The notes beneath the pieces are model-generated. The model saw only the letters and a list, made by a program, of their open reading frames with translations, did not search any database and was not told the origin of the DNA. Of a stretch of 64,000 bases of DNA, positions 16,068 to 24,817 are shown one piece after another. The DNA is from AWTP1-13 sp033764875 (GTDB lineage Bacteria; Pseudomonadota; Alphaproteobacteria; Rhizobiales; Hyphomicrobiaceae), in NCBI GenBank assembly GCA_033764875.1, contig JANRIO010000053.1:1-64000 (forward strand). The letters are read 5' to 3'. Every line of letters begins with the position of its first letter. Within the stretch, counting starts at the first letter, position 1. Made by a program: the position numbers and the translations under genes.

Positions 16068-16744
16068 TGTCCAACGCCCAGACGCTCCAGACGGTCGAGC
16101 TGAAGCTGCCCGCGACGACGGCCGATCTCGCCAGGCTCCGGCTCGGCGACGTCGTCTACCTGACGGGGCGCGTGTTCACGGCGCGCGAGGGCGTCTACAA
16201 GCGCGCCGTCGAGGACGGCGCCGGCCTGCCGGCCTCGCGCGCCGAGATGGGCTCGGCCAACTTCCACTGCTCGCCCGCGGCCGCCATCGAGGCCGACGGC
16301 AGCTACACGATGGGCGCCGTGACGGCCACCGCCTCGTTCCGCTTCAACAAGTGGCTCGACGGCTGGCTCGACATCTCGGGCTGCAACATCATCATCGGCA
16401 AGGGCGGCATGACCAGCGAGATCTACCGCACCAAGCTGGTGCCGCGGAGCGCCATCTACCTCACGACGGTCGGCTACGGCACCGGCGCGCTGCTCGGGCG
16501 CGGCATCAAGGAGGTGGTCGCCGCGCACTGGGTGGAGGAGCTGGGCCTCGCGCAGGCGATCTGGGTCCTCGACGTGGCGCGCTTCGGCCCCTTCCTGGTC
16601 GAGAGCGACCTTGCCGGCAACTCCCTCTTCGAGCGCGAGAACGCCAAGATCGCCGGCAACATCGAGAAGCTTTACGCCGGCACCAAGCCGCCGACGCTCG
16701 CCCGCTTCGGCGAGACTGACGACAAGACCGACGAGCTGATCTGA
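16067..16744 (+). CDS. Class I fumarate hydratase / L(+)-tartrate dehydratase beta subunit
   Basis: 225 residues, the stand-alone C-terminal half of the class-I hydro-lyase family. It forms the swivelling substrate lobe of the enzyme. Motifs are LRLGDVVYLTGRVFTAREG near the start and GKGGMTSEIYRTKLVPRSAIYLTTVGYGTG, the region that in fused enzymes contains GPTTANRM. Translation starts at ATG 16067 inside the kptA stop, so output is coupled to kptA. It pairs with the alpha subunit encoded 0.6 kb upstream. The choice between fumarase and tartrate dehydratase is open. Confidence 0.86.
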   Translation: MSNAQTLQTVELKLPATTADLARLRLGDVVYLTGRVFTAREGVYKRAVEDGAGLPASRAEMGSANFHCSPAAAIEADGSYTMGAVTATASFRFNKWLDGWLDISGCNIIIGKGGMTSEIYRTKLVPRSAIYLTTVGYGTGALLGRGIKEVVAAHWVEELGLAQAIWVLDVARFGPFLVESDLAGNSLFERENAKIAGNIEKLYAGTKPPTLARFGETDDKTDELI

Positions 16745-16866
16745 AGGCCCTGTGCGTCGGTGCGAGCCCGAGGAGCGAGGAGCGCGGCGTCGGGCCCGGC
16801 ACGGACGGCATGACGTGGGTGCCGCACGATCCTCGGCTTGCAGAGACCCCCGGCCGGGCATGCATT

Positions 16867-16898
16867 CCCGGAAGCCGTGCGCAAGCACGGCTTCCGGG
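16867..16898. terminator. Perfect 14-bp hairpin between convergent genes (REP-like)
   Basis: CCCGGAAGCCGTGC-GCAA-GCACGGCTTCCGGG, a perfect stem with a GCAA loop, midway between the beta-subunit gene and the convergent nitroreductase gene. Its outer flanks (TTCCCGGA...TCCGGGATC.TGCC) recur at about 45769-45812, which suggests a dispersed palindromic element used as a bidirectional terminator. Confidence 0.65.
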
Positions 16899-16908
16899 AT
16901 CTTGCCGC

Positions 16909-17586
16909 CTACTCGCCGAAGCCGACGAACACGGTCGCCTCGGCGACGGACTTGCGCTCCGACACGACGGCGTTGGCAGGGAAGCTCTCGTCGGGCCAGC
17001 CGAGCGCAATGCTCTTCATGATCACCTGGTCGTCGGCGATCCCGGCGTGCTCGCGCACCACCGGCGACTGCATGATGCCCTGGCTGTTGATGACGGTGCC
17101 GAGCCCGCGCGACCAGGCCGCGTTGACCAGCGCCGTCGTCACCGCGCCGCAGTCGAAGGGCGTGTCGTCGCTGCCGTCGAGCTCGCGATCGTAGGTCACG
17201 ATCACGCACACGGGCGCGTCGAACTGGCGAAAGCCGCGCAGCACCCAGTCCTGGCGCTTGTCCTTGTCGTCGCGCGCGATCCCCATCGCCGCGAACAGCT
17301 GCTTGGCGACGCCCACCTGCCGGTCGCGGTGCTTGCCGGCGAAGCCGTTGCCGGTGCGGAACTCGCGCGACTGGGGGATGCCCGCCAGCATGCGCTCCGT
17401 GTTGCCAGCACGGATGCGCTGCAGCGGCTCGCCGGTGATGACGTAGAAGTTCCAAGGCTGGGTGTTCATGGACGAGGGCGCCCGCATGGCGATGGCCAGG
17501 ATCTCCTCGATCAGCGCCCGCGGCACCGGATCGGGCTTGTAGCCGCGGATGCTCCGCCGGCCGAGCATGACGTCGTCGAACTGCAT
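16909..17586 (-). CDS. Nitroreductase family flavoprotein
   Basis: 225 residues from ATG 17586 (MQFDDVMLGRRSIRGYK). This is an FMN-dependent NAD(P)H oxidoreductase fold. RRSIRGYKPDPVP and LAIAMRAPSSMNTQPWNFYV are the phosphate/flavin-binding N-terminal signature; LGTVINSQGIMQS and SIALGWPDES give the C-terminal FMN segment. Likely substrates are nitroaromatics, quinones or enones; the sequence does not decide. It is a single gene, convergent with the dehydratase operon and divergent from the Spy-like/exporter operon 220 bp away. A longer in-frame N-terminus exists but lacks family similarity. Confidence 0.88.
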   Translation of the reverse strand: MQFDDVMLGRRSIRGYKPDPVPRALIEEILAIAMRAPSSMNTQPWNFYVITGEPLQRIRAGNTERMLAGIPQSREFRTGNGFAGKHRDRQVGVAKQLFAAMGIARDDKDKRQDWVLRGFRQFDAPVCVIVTYDRELDGSDDTPFDCGAVTTALVNAAWSRGLGTVINSQGIMQSPVVREHAGIADDQVIMKSIALGWPDESFPANAVVSERKSVAEATVFVGFGE

Positions 17587-17806
17587 CTGTCTGGGCTTCC
17601 CCCCGATGGCGCCTGATCCTCGGTAGATGTTCCGCGATTTCACGACCCTCCCGCAACAACAACGTGAAGCCCGGCGGTCTTGTGCAGGAGGCAGCCATCG
17701 CCTGCACCAGCGCGCCAACACCTTGCAAATTTGATCTGTGTCAGTGGAGACTTCGTCCGTCCGGCTCAGGGTGTCGGCTCATCCTTGCCGGAAGAGGAGT
17801 TGTGCC

Positions 17807-18322
17807 ATGCTGCGCGTCAACAGGACTATGGGCGCCGTGATGCTCGCGGCGCTCGTCTCTGCCGGTGCGGCCGGTCAGGCAGTTGCGCAGCCCGGACCGG
17901 GCGGCTCCGGGTGGGGGCCCGGCATGATGATGGGCCCCGGCATGATGGGCCGGGGCGGCTTCGGCTTCCTGTGCAATCCGCGCATGGCGGGCTTCGCGGA
18001 GTGGCGCCTCGCCCAGATCGAGGCGGCGGTGAAGCCGAGCGACGCGCAGAAGGCGCTGCTCAACGACCTCAAGTCGGCGTCGGCGAAGGCGGCCGAGATC
18101 ATCGCCGGCGGCTGCCCGACGGGGGTCCCCGCCACGTCCACGGAACGTCTGGAGTTGGCGGAGAAGCGCCTCGAGGCGATGCTGCAGGCCATCAAGACCG
18201 TCCGTCCTGCCTTCCAGGCTTTCTATGACGCCCTCGACGACAAGCAGAAGGCGAGCCTCGACGCTGCCGGTCCGCGCACATGGGGCTGGCGGCACTGGCA
18301 TTGGCGCTGGAACAGCGAGTAG
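17807..18322 (+). CDS. Spy/CpxP-like periplasmic protein (LTXXQ type), Met/Gly-rich
   Basis: 171 residues from ATG 17807 with AGAGGAG upstream. A signal peptide ends near AVAQ|PGPG. The mature N-terminus is rich in Gly, Pro and Met (GPGMMMGPGMMGRGG). It is followed by an alpha-helical Spy/CpxP-like region (MAGFAEWRLAQIEAAVKPS, LLNDLKSASAKAAE, RLELAEKRLEAMLQAIK, YDALDDKQKASLDAA). It ends in a Trp/His tail (GWRHWHWRW). The family acts as periplasmic chaperone or stress sensor; the Met-rich and His-rich parts suggest metal contact, which is inference. It is the first gene of a four-gene exporter operon, 15 bp before the adaptor gene. Confidence 0.78.
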   Translation: MLRVNRTMGAVMLAALVSAGAAGQAVAQPGPGGSGWGPGMMMGPGMMGRGGFGFLCNPRMAGFAEWRLAQIEAAVKPSDAQKALLNDLKSASAKAAEIIAGGCPTGVPATSTERLELAEKRLEAMLQAIKTVRPAFQAFYDALDDKQKASLDAAGPRTWGWRHWHWRWNSE

Positions 18323-18337
18323 CCGAAGGTTGTCCCG

Positions 18338-19498
18338 ATGCGAGCCTTGAGCCTTCGCCGCGCAGCGGCCCTCGCAGCGTTTGCCATGGCCGCTGCGGCC
18401 GTGCTGGCGTTCCTGTCGCAGAAGCCGGTCCTCGTGCAGGCCGCAGGCCTTCTCGAAAACGTGCCGGTGCGCGTGTTCGGCCTCGGCACGGTCGAGGCGC
18501 GCGTCGTCTCCAAGGTCGGCTTCGAGGTGGGGGCAGCGATCGTCGAGCTCAACGCGGATCACGGAGACCTCGTCCGGAAGGGCCAGGTTCTGGCGCGGCT
18601 CAACGCCACGCAGCAGAAGGCCAAGGTGGCGCGGGCGGGCGCGGCCCTGCAGAGCGCCGAGGTCGCGGTGGGCAAGGCGGAGGCCAACCTGTTCAAGGCC
18701 CGCGCGATCATGGCGCAGCGGCTGGAGGCGAACCGGCGCAAGCAGGAGCTCGTCAGCCGTCAGGTGAGCTCCCCGCAAACCGGCGAGGAGGCGCAGCGGG
18801 ACGTGGACGTCGCCGTCGCCGACGTGCGCGTCGCCGAGAGCGACATCGAGGTCTCCAAGGCCCTGCTCGTCGACGCCCGCAGCCAGCTCGCCTACGAGAC
18901 CGCATTGCTCGAGCACCACACGCTGACGGCTCCGTTCGATGCGCTCGTGGTGGACCGGCAAAAGGAGCTCGGGTCGGTCATCAAGGCTGGCGATCCCATC
19001 TTCACGCTGCTGGAGCAGGGCTCGGTCTGGGCGCTGGCCTACATCGACGAGTCCCGCGCCGGTGCCATCCGGGTCGGGCAGCCCGTCGAGGTGCGGCTCA
19101 GGTCGCTTCCGGGTCAGGTGTTCGCGGCCAAGGTGGCGCGCATCGGCATCGAGAGCGACCGCGTCAGCGAGGAGCGGCGGGTCTACGTGAAGTGCGAGCG
19201 CTGCCCGGAGCGCTTTCACCTCGGAGAGCAGGCCGAGGTGCTGATCACGGTCGATACCCTGAAGGCCGCCCGGCTCCTGCCGGAAGCCCTGGTGAGCGGC
19301 TTCGACGGGTCCAAAGGCACCATCTGGACCGTCGAGGAGGGCCGCTTGCGCCGCCGCGCCGTGCGGCTCGGCTACCGGACCGAGGACGCACGCATCGAGC
19401 TGCGCGAGGAGCTGCCGGCGGGCGTCGTCGCCGTCGCCCGGGCGCAGGGCGAGCTGACCGAGGGACATCGCGCGCGCATCCGGGAAGCCGACAAATGA
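18338..19498 (+). CDS. Periplasmic adaptor (HlyD/MacA-type membrane fusion protein)
   Basis: 386 residues with an N-terminal membrane anchor (about 8-26). It has the usual adaptor order: lipoyl half (VGFEVGAAIVELNADHGDLVRKGQ), a long hairpin coiled coil (about 95-190), lipoyl return (LTAPFDALVVDRQKELGSVIKAGDP), a beta-barrel, and a membrane-proximal domain. An unusual CERC pair occurs at residues 286-289 in the barrel region. It links the inner-membrane ABC permease to the outer membrane. Its stop overlaps the permease start (ATGA at 19495). Confidence 0.88.
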   Translation: MRALSLRRAAALAAFAMAAAAVLAFLSQKPVLVQAAGLLENVPVRVFGLGTVEARVVSKVGFEVGAAIVELNADHGDLVRKGQVLARLNATQQKAKVARAGAALQSAEVAVGKAEANLFKARAIMAQRLEANRRKQELVSRQVSSPQTGEEAQRDVDVAVADVRVAESDIEVSKALLVDARSQLAYETALLEHHTLTAPFDALVVDRQKELGSVIKAGDPIFTLLEQGSVWALAYIDESRAGAIRVGQPVEVRLRSLPGQVFAAKVARIGIESDRVSEERRVYVKCERCPERFHLGEQAEVLITVDTLKAARLLPEALVSGFDGSKGTIWTVEEGRLRRRAVRLGYRTEDARIELREELPAGVVAVARAQGELTEGHRARIREADK

Positions 19499-20628
19499 AC
19501 CTCGCCTTCCGCGATGTGCGGCACAACCTCTTCCGCTTCGTTCTCACCTGCCTGGGCCTGAGCCTTTTGCTCGGCGTGGTGCTGGCCATGATCGGCATCT
19601 ACCGCGGCATCGTGGTCGATGCCCTGACGGTCGCGCAGAGCCAGGGGGCCGACCTGTGGGTGGTCGAGGCGAACTCCCGCGGCCCGTTCGCGGAAGCCTC
19701 CAAGATCCCCGGAGACAGCCGCGAGGCGGTGGCCCGGCTCGCCGGCGTCGTCGCGACCGGCTCCGTCACCTACCAGACCGTCGACGTTGTCCGCGCCAGC
19801 CGCAAGTCGCGCCTCTACGTCATCGGCTACGAGCCGGGGCGCATCGGCGGACCGGCGCAGGTGGCGGAGGGGCGCGGCATCGGCCAGAGCCATTTCGAGA
19901 TGGTGGTGGACCGCAGCAGCGGGCTTGCGCTCGGCGACCGCATCCGCCTCGGGCGCATCGAGTTCACCGTCGTCGGGCGCACGCGCAATCTGGTGGCCTC
20001 GAGCGGCGATCCCGTCATCTACATCTCGCTCATGGACGCCCAGAAGCTGCAATTCGACCTGGCCCCGCCCGCCGCGCGCGTGCAGACGGCACGCGGCACC
20101 CAGGGCCTCAGCCGCGACACGATCAACGCCGTCGTCGCCAGGCTGTCGCCGGATGCCAACATCGAGACCGTGGCGGAGGCCGTGCGGCGCTGGAAGCATC
20201 TGTCGGCGCTGACCCAGGCCGAGCAGGAGCAGATCCTGTCGGAATCCCTGGTCGACCGCGCCCGCCGCCAGATCGGCATGTTCACGAGCATCCTGCTGCT
20301 CGTCTCCGCCGTGATCATCGCCCTCATCGTCTACACCATGACCATGGAGAAGCTGCGCCAGATCGCGATGCTGAAGCTGATCGGCGCGCCGGACCGGACG
20401 ATCGTCGCGATGATCATGCAGCAGGCGCTCTCGCTGGGGCTCACCGGCTTCCTCTTCGGAACGCTGCTGATCCTCGCCATCAAGGACCACTTCCCCCGCC
20501 GCGTGGTGCTCGATGTGGACAACGCGCTCGCGCTCGGCGGCGTGGTGGTGCTGGTCTGCCTGCTGGCGAGCACGCTTGGCGTGCGGGCCGCCCTCAAGGC
20601 CGATCCGGCCACCGCACTCGGGAGCTGA
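19495..20628 (+). CDS. MacB/FtsX-type ABC exporter permease
   Basis: 377 residues. A first membrane helix (about 16-38) is followed by a periplasmic MacB-PCD-like domain (about 45-235) and three C-terminal helices (about 260-285, 308-335 and 345-368), the FtsX arrangement. LGVRAALKADPATAL is the classic C-terminal coupling motif. The gene overlaps the adaptor by 4 bp and the ATPase gene starts 3 bp after it. The complex probably extracts substrates from the periplasm mechanically. The substrate is unknown; the Spy-like first gene suggests an envelope-stress role. Confidence 0.88.
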   Translation: MNLAFRDVRHNLFRFVLTCLGLSLLLGVVLAMIGIYRGIVVDALTVAQSQGADLWVVEANSRGPFAEASKIPGDSREAVARLAGVVATGSVTYQTVDVVRASRKSRLYVIGYEPGRIGGPAQVAEGRGIGQSHFEMVVDRSSGLALGDRIRLGRIEFTVVGRTRNLVASSGDPVIYISLMDAQKLQFDLAPPAARVQTARGTQGLSRDTINAVVARLSPDANIETVAEAVRRWKHLSALTQAEQEQILSESLVDRARRQIGMFTSILLLVSAVIIALIVYTMTMEKLRQIAMLKLIGAPDRTIVAMIMQQALSLGLTGFLFGTLLILAIKDHFPRRVVLDVDNALALGGVVVLVCLLASTLGVRAALKADPATALGS

Positions 20629-20631
20629 CCG

Positions 20632-21357
20632 ATGGCCGAGCGCGATTTCTCACCCTCGGCCCTGGTCGGCTTGCGCGGCATCTCGAAGCACTTCGGCGAG
20701 GGCGAGACGCGGGTCGACGCGCTGCGCGACATCTCGCTCGACGTGAGCCCCGGCGAGGTGATCGCCCTGCGCGGCCCCTCCGGCTCCGGCAAGTCGACGC
20801 TGCTCAACGTCATCGCCTGCATCGTCGATCCGTCGCAGGGCCGCATGCAGCTCGAGGGAGAGGACGTGTTCGACGGCCGCTGGCTGCGGTCCGACCTGCG
20901 GCGGCTGAGGCTCGAGAAGATCGGCTTCATCTTCCAGTTCCACAACCTGCTGCCGTTCCTCAACGCCACCGACAACGTGGCGCTCGTTCTCCACCTTGCC
21001 GGCTACGACAAGGCCGCGGCCGACGCGCGCGCCCGCGAGCTGCTCGACTATCTCGAGGTCGGCAAGCGCAAGAGCGCCTTTCCCGCGAAGCTCTCCGGCG
21101 GCGAGGCGCAGCGCGTCGCCATCGCCAGGGCGCTCGCCAACAGGCCGCGGATCATCCTCGCCGACGAGCCCACGGCCGCCCTCGATTCGAAGCGGGCGCA
21201 GATCGTCATGGATCTGTTGCGCCGGCTCGCCCGCGAGCAGAGCGCGGCCGTGATCGCCGTCACGCACGACGAGAAGATCTTCGACCGGTTCGACCGCATG
21301 TATCTCCTGCGCGATGGACGGCTCGAGGACGTGCAGGGTGCGCCGCTGGCGGCGTGA
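20632..21357 (+). CDS. ABC exporter ATP-binding protein (LolD/MacB family)
   Basis: 241 residues. Walker A is GPSGSGKST, the Q-loop FQFHNLLPFLNATDN, the signature LSGGEAQRVAIARAL, Walker B IILADEPTAALD, and the switch His in VTHDEKIF. The LolD/FtsE-type QFHNLLP loop and length fit the soluble ATPase of a MacB-like exporter. It is the last gene of the operon and convergent with livF, whose 3' end is 25 bp away. No terminator hairpin was seen in that short gap. Confidence 0.93.
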   Translation: MAERDFSPSALVGLRGISKHFGEGETRVDALRDISLDVSPGEVIALRGPSGSGKSTLLNVIACIVDPSQGRMQLEGEDVFDGRWLRSDLRRLRLEKIGFIFQFHNLLPFLNATDNVALVLHLAGYDKAAADARARELLDYLEVGKRKSAFPAKLSGGEAQRVAIARALANRPRIILADEPTAALDSKRAQIVMDLLRRLAREQSAAVIAVTHDEKIFDRFDRMYLLRDGRLEDVQGAPLAA

Positions 21358-21382
21358 GGCGCTGTCGCCGCCCGCACCCGCC

Positions 21383-22103
<721 letters not shown>

Positions 22104-22111
<8 letters not shown>

Positions 22112-22886
22112 GGGGCGCCCCCGCGTTGGCCTGGGAGCCCAGATACGCGCGAATCACGTCGGGGTTCTGGCGCACCTCCTGCGCCGTGCCCTCCGCGAGC
22201 TTGCGGCCGTAGTCGAGGACCAGGATGCGCTGCGAGATCTTCATCACGAGCTTCATGTCGTGCTCGACCAGCGCCACGGTGACGCCGTCGCGGGCAATCG
22301 TCTGGATGAGGGCGTCGATCTCCTCGGTCTCGACGTGGTTGCAGCCCGCCGCCGGCTCGTCGAGGAGGAGGAGCTTGGGCTCGGAGCCCAGCGCGCGCGC
22401 GATCTCGAGCCGCTTCAGGGCGCCGTAGGACAGGCTGCCGGCGTCCTTGTGCGCCTCGGCGGCGAGGCCGACGCGGGCCAGCAGCGCTTCCGCCCGCGCC
22501 CGGCTCTCGCGGTTCTGCCGCTTCACCGAGGGCAGCGCCAGCAGATGCGGCAGCACGCTCCTCCGCTCCTTCAGGTGGCAGCCCACCATGACGTTCTCGA
22601 GCGCGCTCATGCGGTAGAAGATCTGCAGGTTCTGGAAGGTGCGCGACAGCCCGCGGCGCGCCAGCAGGTGCGGCGGCAGGCCGGTGACGTCCTCCCCCTC
22701 GAGGCGCACGCTGCCCCGGCTCGGGCGGTACAGCCCCGAGATCATGTTGAACAGCGTCGTCTTGCCGGCGCCGTTGGGACCGATGATGGAGAAGATCTGC
22801 CCCTTCTCGATGGCGAACGAGAGATCGTCGACGGCCTTGACGCCGCCGAAGCGGATGGCGAGGCCCTCGACCGCCAGCAGCGTCAT
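22104..22886 (-). CDS. livG: Branched-chain-type ABC importer ATPase LivG
   Basis: 260 residues from ATG 22886. Walker A is GPNGAGKTT, the LivG-type RTFQNLQIFYRMSALENV loop is present, and Walker B is LLLLDEPAAGCNHVE followed by the switch VEHDMKLVM. The usual signature LSGGQ is altered to LSYGALKRLEIARAL, the form common in LivG. The start overlaps the livM stop by 4 bp. The Asn/Cys in AAGCNHVE replaces the more common AAGLNP and is a minor oddity. Confidence 0.93.
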
Positions 22887-23830
22887 GGCGAGGCCCGCCC
22901 GAAGCGCCGCGCCAGCGTCGGAAACAGCCCCTCGCGCATGAAGATCATGACCAGCATGATGATGAGGCCCAGGAGCACGTGCTCGACCTCCTGCATGCGC
23001 GCGAGAAGCTGCGGCAGGCTCTCCAGGAAGGCGGCCCCGACGATGCCGCCGATGACCGAGCCCATGCCGCCCAGCACCACCATGGTGACGAGCTCGATGG
23101 ACTTGAGGAAGCCGGCGGACGCCGGCGTGATGAAGGCGTCGGAGAGGGCCGCCAGCGACCCGGCGAGGCTCGCATAGCACGCGGAGATGACGAAGGCCCA
23201 CAGCTTGTAGCGGGCCACGTCGATGCCGTTGACGGCGGCCGCCACCTCGCTGTCGTGCAGCGCCCGCATGGCCCGCCCCGTCGGGCTGTCGATGAGGTTG
23301 ACGGCGAGCAGCGCGCCCATCAGCAGCACGAGCGCGCTCGCCCAGTACCAGGCGGCGCGGTCCTTCAGCACGTAGCCGAACAGCACCAGGCGCTTGACGC
23401 TCATGCCGTCGGGGCCGCCGGTCCAGGCGCCCTCGTTGGTCAGCACCATGGAGACGAGGATGCCGAAGCCCAATGTCGCCACCGCGAGGTAGTGCCCGCG
23501 CAGCTTGAGAATGGGCCGGCCGACGAGGAAGGCGACGCTGGCCGCCAGCGCCAGGCCGATCAGGATGGCGGCCCAGCCCGGAACGCCGAAGCTCGCCGGC
23601 CCCACGGCCACCGCATAGGCGCCGATGCCGTAGAAGCCGGCGTGGCCGAGGCTCACCTGGCCGGCGAGCCCCATCAGGATGTTCAGCCCCACGGCCGCCA
23701 GCGCCGCGATGAAGATCGCCGTGCCCATGCGGTAGTAGAAGGTCGAGGGAAAGAGCAGCGGCGCCACCGCGATCACGATCGCGATCACGAGCAGGCCGAA
23801 GGCGCGGTGGCGGCTGAGACGGGCCAGCAT
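22883..23830 (-). CDS. livM: Branched-chain-type ABC importer permease LivM
   Basis: 315 residues with about nine membrane helices. The hallmark GLNILMGLAGQVSLGHAGFYGIGAY lies in the N-terminal third (about 48-72), and the permease coupling loop MRALHDSEVAAAVNGIDVARYKL around 190-215. It ends in a basic FPTLARRFGR tail. The start codon shares one base with the livH stop (TGATG). Forms the transport channel with LivH. Confidence 0.93.
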   Translation of the reverse strand: MLARLSRHRAFGLLVIAIVIAVAPLLFPSTFYYRMGTAIFIAALAAVGLNILMGLAGQVSLGHAGFYGIGAYAVAVGPASFGVPGWAAILIGLALAASVAFLVGRPILKLRGHYLAVATLGFGILVSMVLTNEGAWTGGPDGMSVKRLVLFGYVLKDRAAWYWASALVLLMGALLAVNLIDSPTGRAMRALHDSEVAAAVNGIDVARYKLWAFVISACYASLAGSLAALSDAFITPASAGFLKSIELVTMVVLGGMGSVIGGIVGAAFLESLPQLLARMQEVEHVLLGLIIMLVMIFMREGLFPTLARRFGRASP

Positions 23831-24702
23831 CACACGCGATCCACCTTGACCTTGCCGAACAGCCCCGCGGGCAGCACCAGCAGCGTCAGGATGATGATGA
23901 TGAAGGCCACCGCATCCTTGTAGTTGGTGCTGAGGTAGCCGGCGCTCAGCTTCTCCACGATGCCGACCATGAGGCCGCCGGCGACGGCGCCGAGCGGGTT
24001 GCCCATGCCGCCCAGCATGGCGCCGGCAAAGCCCTTCAGGGCCAGCAGCGTGCCGACCTCGACGCTGGTCGGCGAGATCGGCGTGATCAGGATGCCGGCG
24101 ATGGCGCCGATGCCCGCCGAGAGCGCGAAGGACAGCGCCATCATGCGCTGCGTGTTGATGCCGACGAGCTCGGCCGCAAGCCGGTTGGAGGCCACCGCCG
24201 TGATCGCCTTGCCGGCAAGCGTATGGCCGAAGAACAGCCACAGGCCCACGAAGATGGCGCAGGCGCCCGCCAGCACCCACAGGCTCTGCGGCAGGATGGT
24301 GGCGTCGAGCACGCGGATCGGCTCGTCGCCGGAGAAGGCCTGGAAGCGGTGGAAGCGCTTGTCGAAGACGAGCTGCGCCACGCCCTTGATGAAGATCGAG
24401 GCGCCGATGGTGATGATGATCAGGTTGACGACGCTGGCGCCGCGCGCGGGCTCCACCGCCAGCTTGTTCAGCGCCAGGCCGACCAGCACCGCCACGACGA
24501 TGGCAAGCAGCGCCGCCAGCGGCAGCGGCACGCCGGCGGCGTTGACGAAGAATGTCACCATGCCGCCCAGCATCACGAACTCGCCCTGCGCGAAGTTCAC
24601 GACGTCGGAGGCGTTGTAGATGATGGTGAAGCCGAGCGCGACCATGGCATAGACCGCGCCCTCCGTAAGGCCCGAGAACAGGAACTGCAGGAATTGCGAC
24701 AT
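23830..24702 (-). CDS. livH: Branched-chain-type ABC importer permease LivH
   Basis: 290 residues, eight or so membrane helices. The start is typical: LFSGLTEGAVYAMVALGF, then YNASDVVNFAQGEFVMLGG. The coupling loop SNRLAAELVGINTQRMMAL and the family segment LKGFAGAMLGGMGNPLGAV are intact. It follows the binding-protein gene after 115 bp that contain two palindromic repeats, which may lower read-through so that binding protein exceeds permease. Confidence 0.93.
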   Translation of the reverse strand: MSQFLQFLFSGLTEGAVYAMVALGFTIIYNASDVVNFAQGEFVMLGGMVTFFVNAAGVPLPLAALLAIVVAVLVGLALNKLAVEPARGASVVNLIIITIGASIFIKGVAQLVFDKRFHRFQAFSGDEPIRVLDATILPQSLWVLAGACAIFVGLWLFFGHTLAGKAITAVASNRLAAELVGINTQRMMALSFALSAGIGAIAGILITPISPTSVEVGTLLALKGFAGAMLGGMGNPLGAVAGGLMVGIVEKLSAGYLSTNYKDAVAFIIIILTLLVLPAGLFGKVKVDRV

Positions 24703-24731
24703 CAGGGCTCGGGCTCAGCGTGCTCTTTTCT

Positions 24732-24804
24732 CCCTCTCCCCATGAATCATGGGGAGAGGGAATTTGCGCCGTCTTCTCCCTCTCCCCGCAAGGGCGGGGA
24801 GAGG
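24732..24804. repeat. Two palindromic repeats between livK and livH
   Basis: Palindrome 1 is CCCTCTCCCCATGA-A-TCATGGGGAGAGGG (24732-24760). Palindrome 2 is CCTCTCCCCGC-AAGG-GCGGGGAGAGG (24779-24804). The CTCTCCCC...GGGGAGAG core recurs in the 40.6-41.0 kb gap, marking a dispersed REP-like family. Inside an operon such hairpins can stabilise the upstream message. Confidence 0.75.
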
Positions 24805-24817
24805 CAATGTCGCTCTC

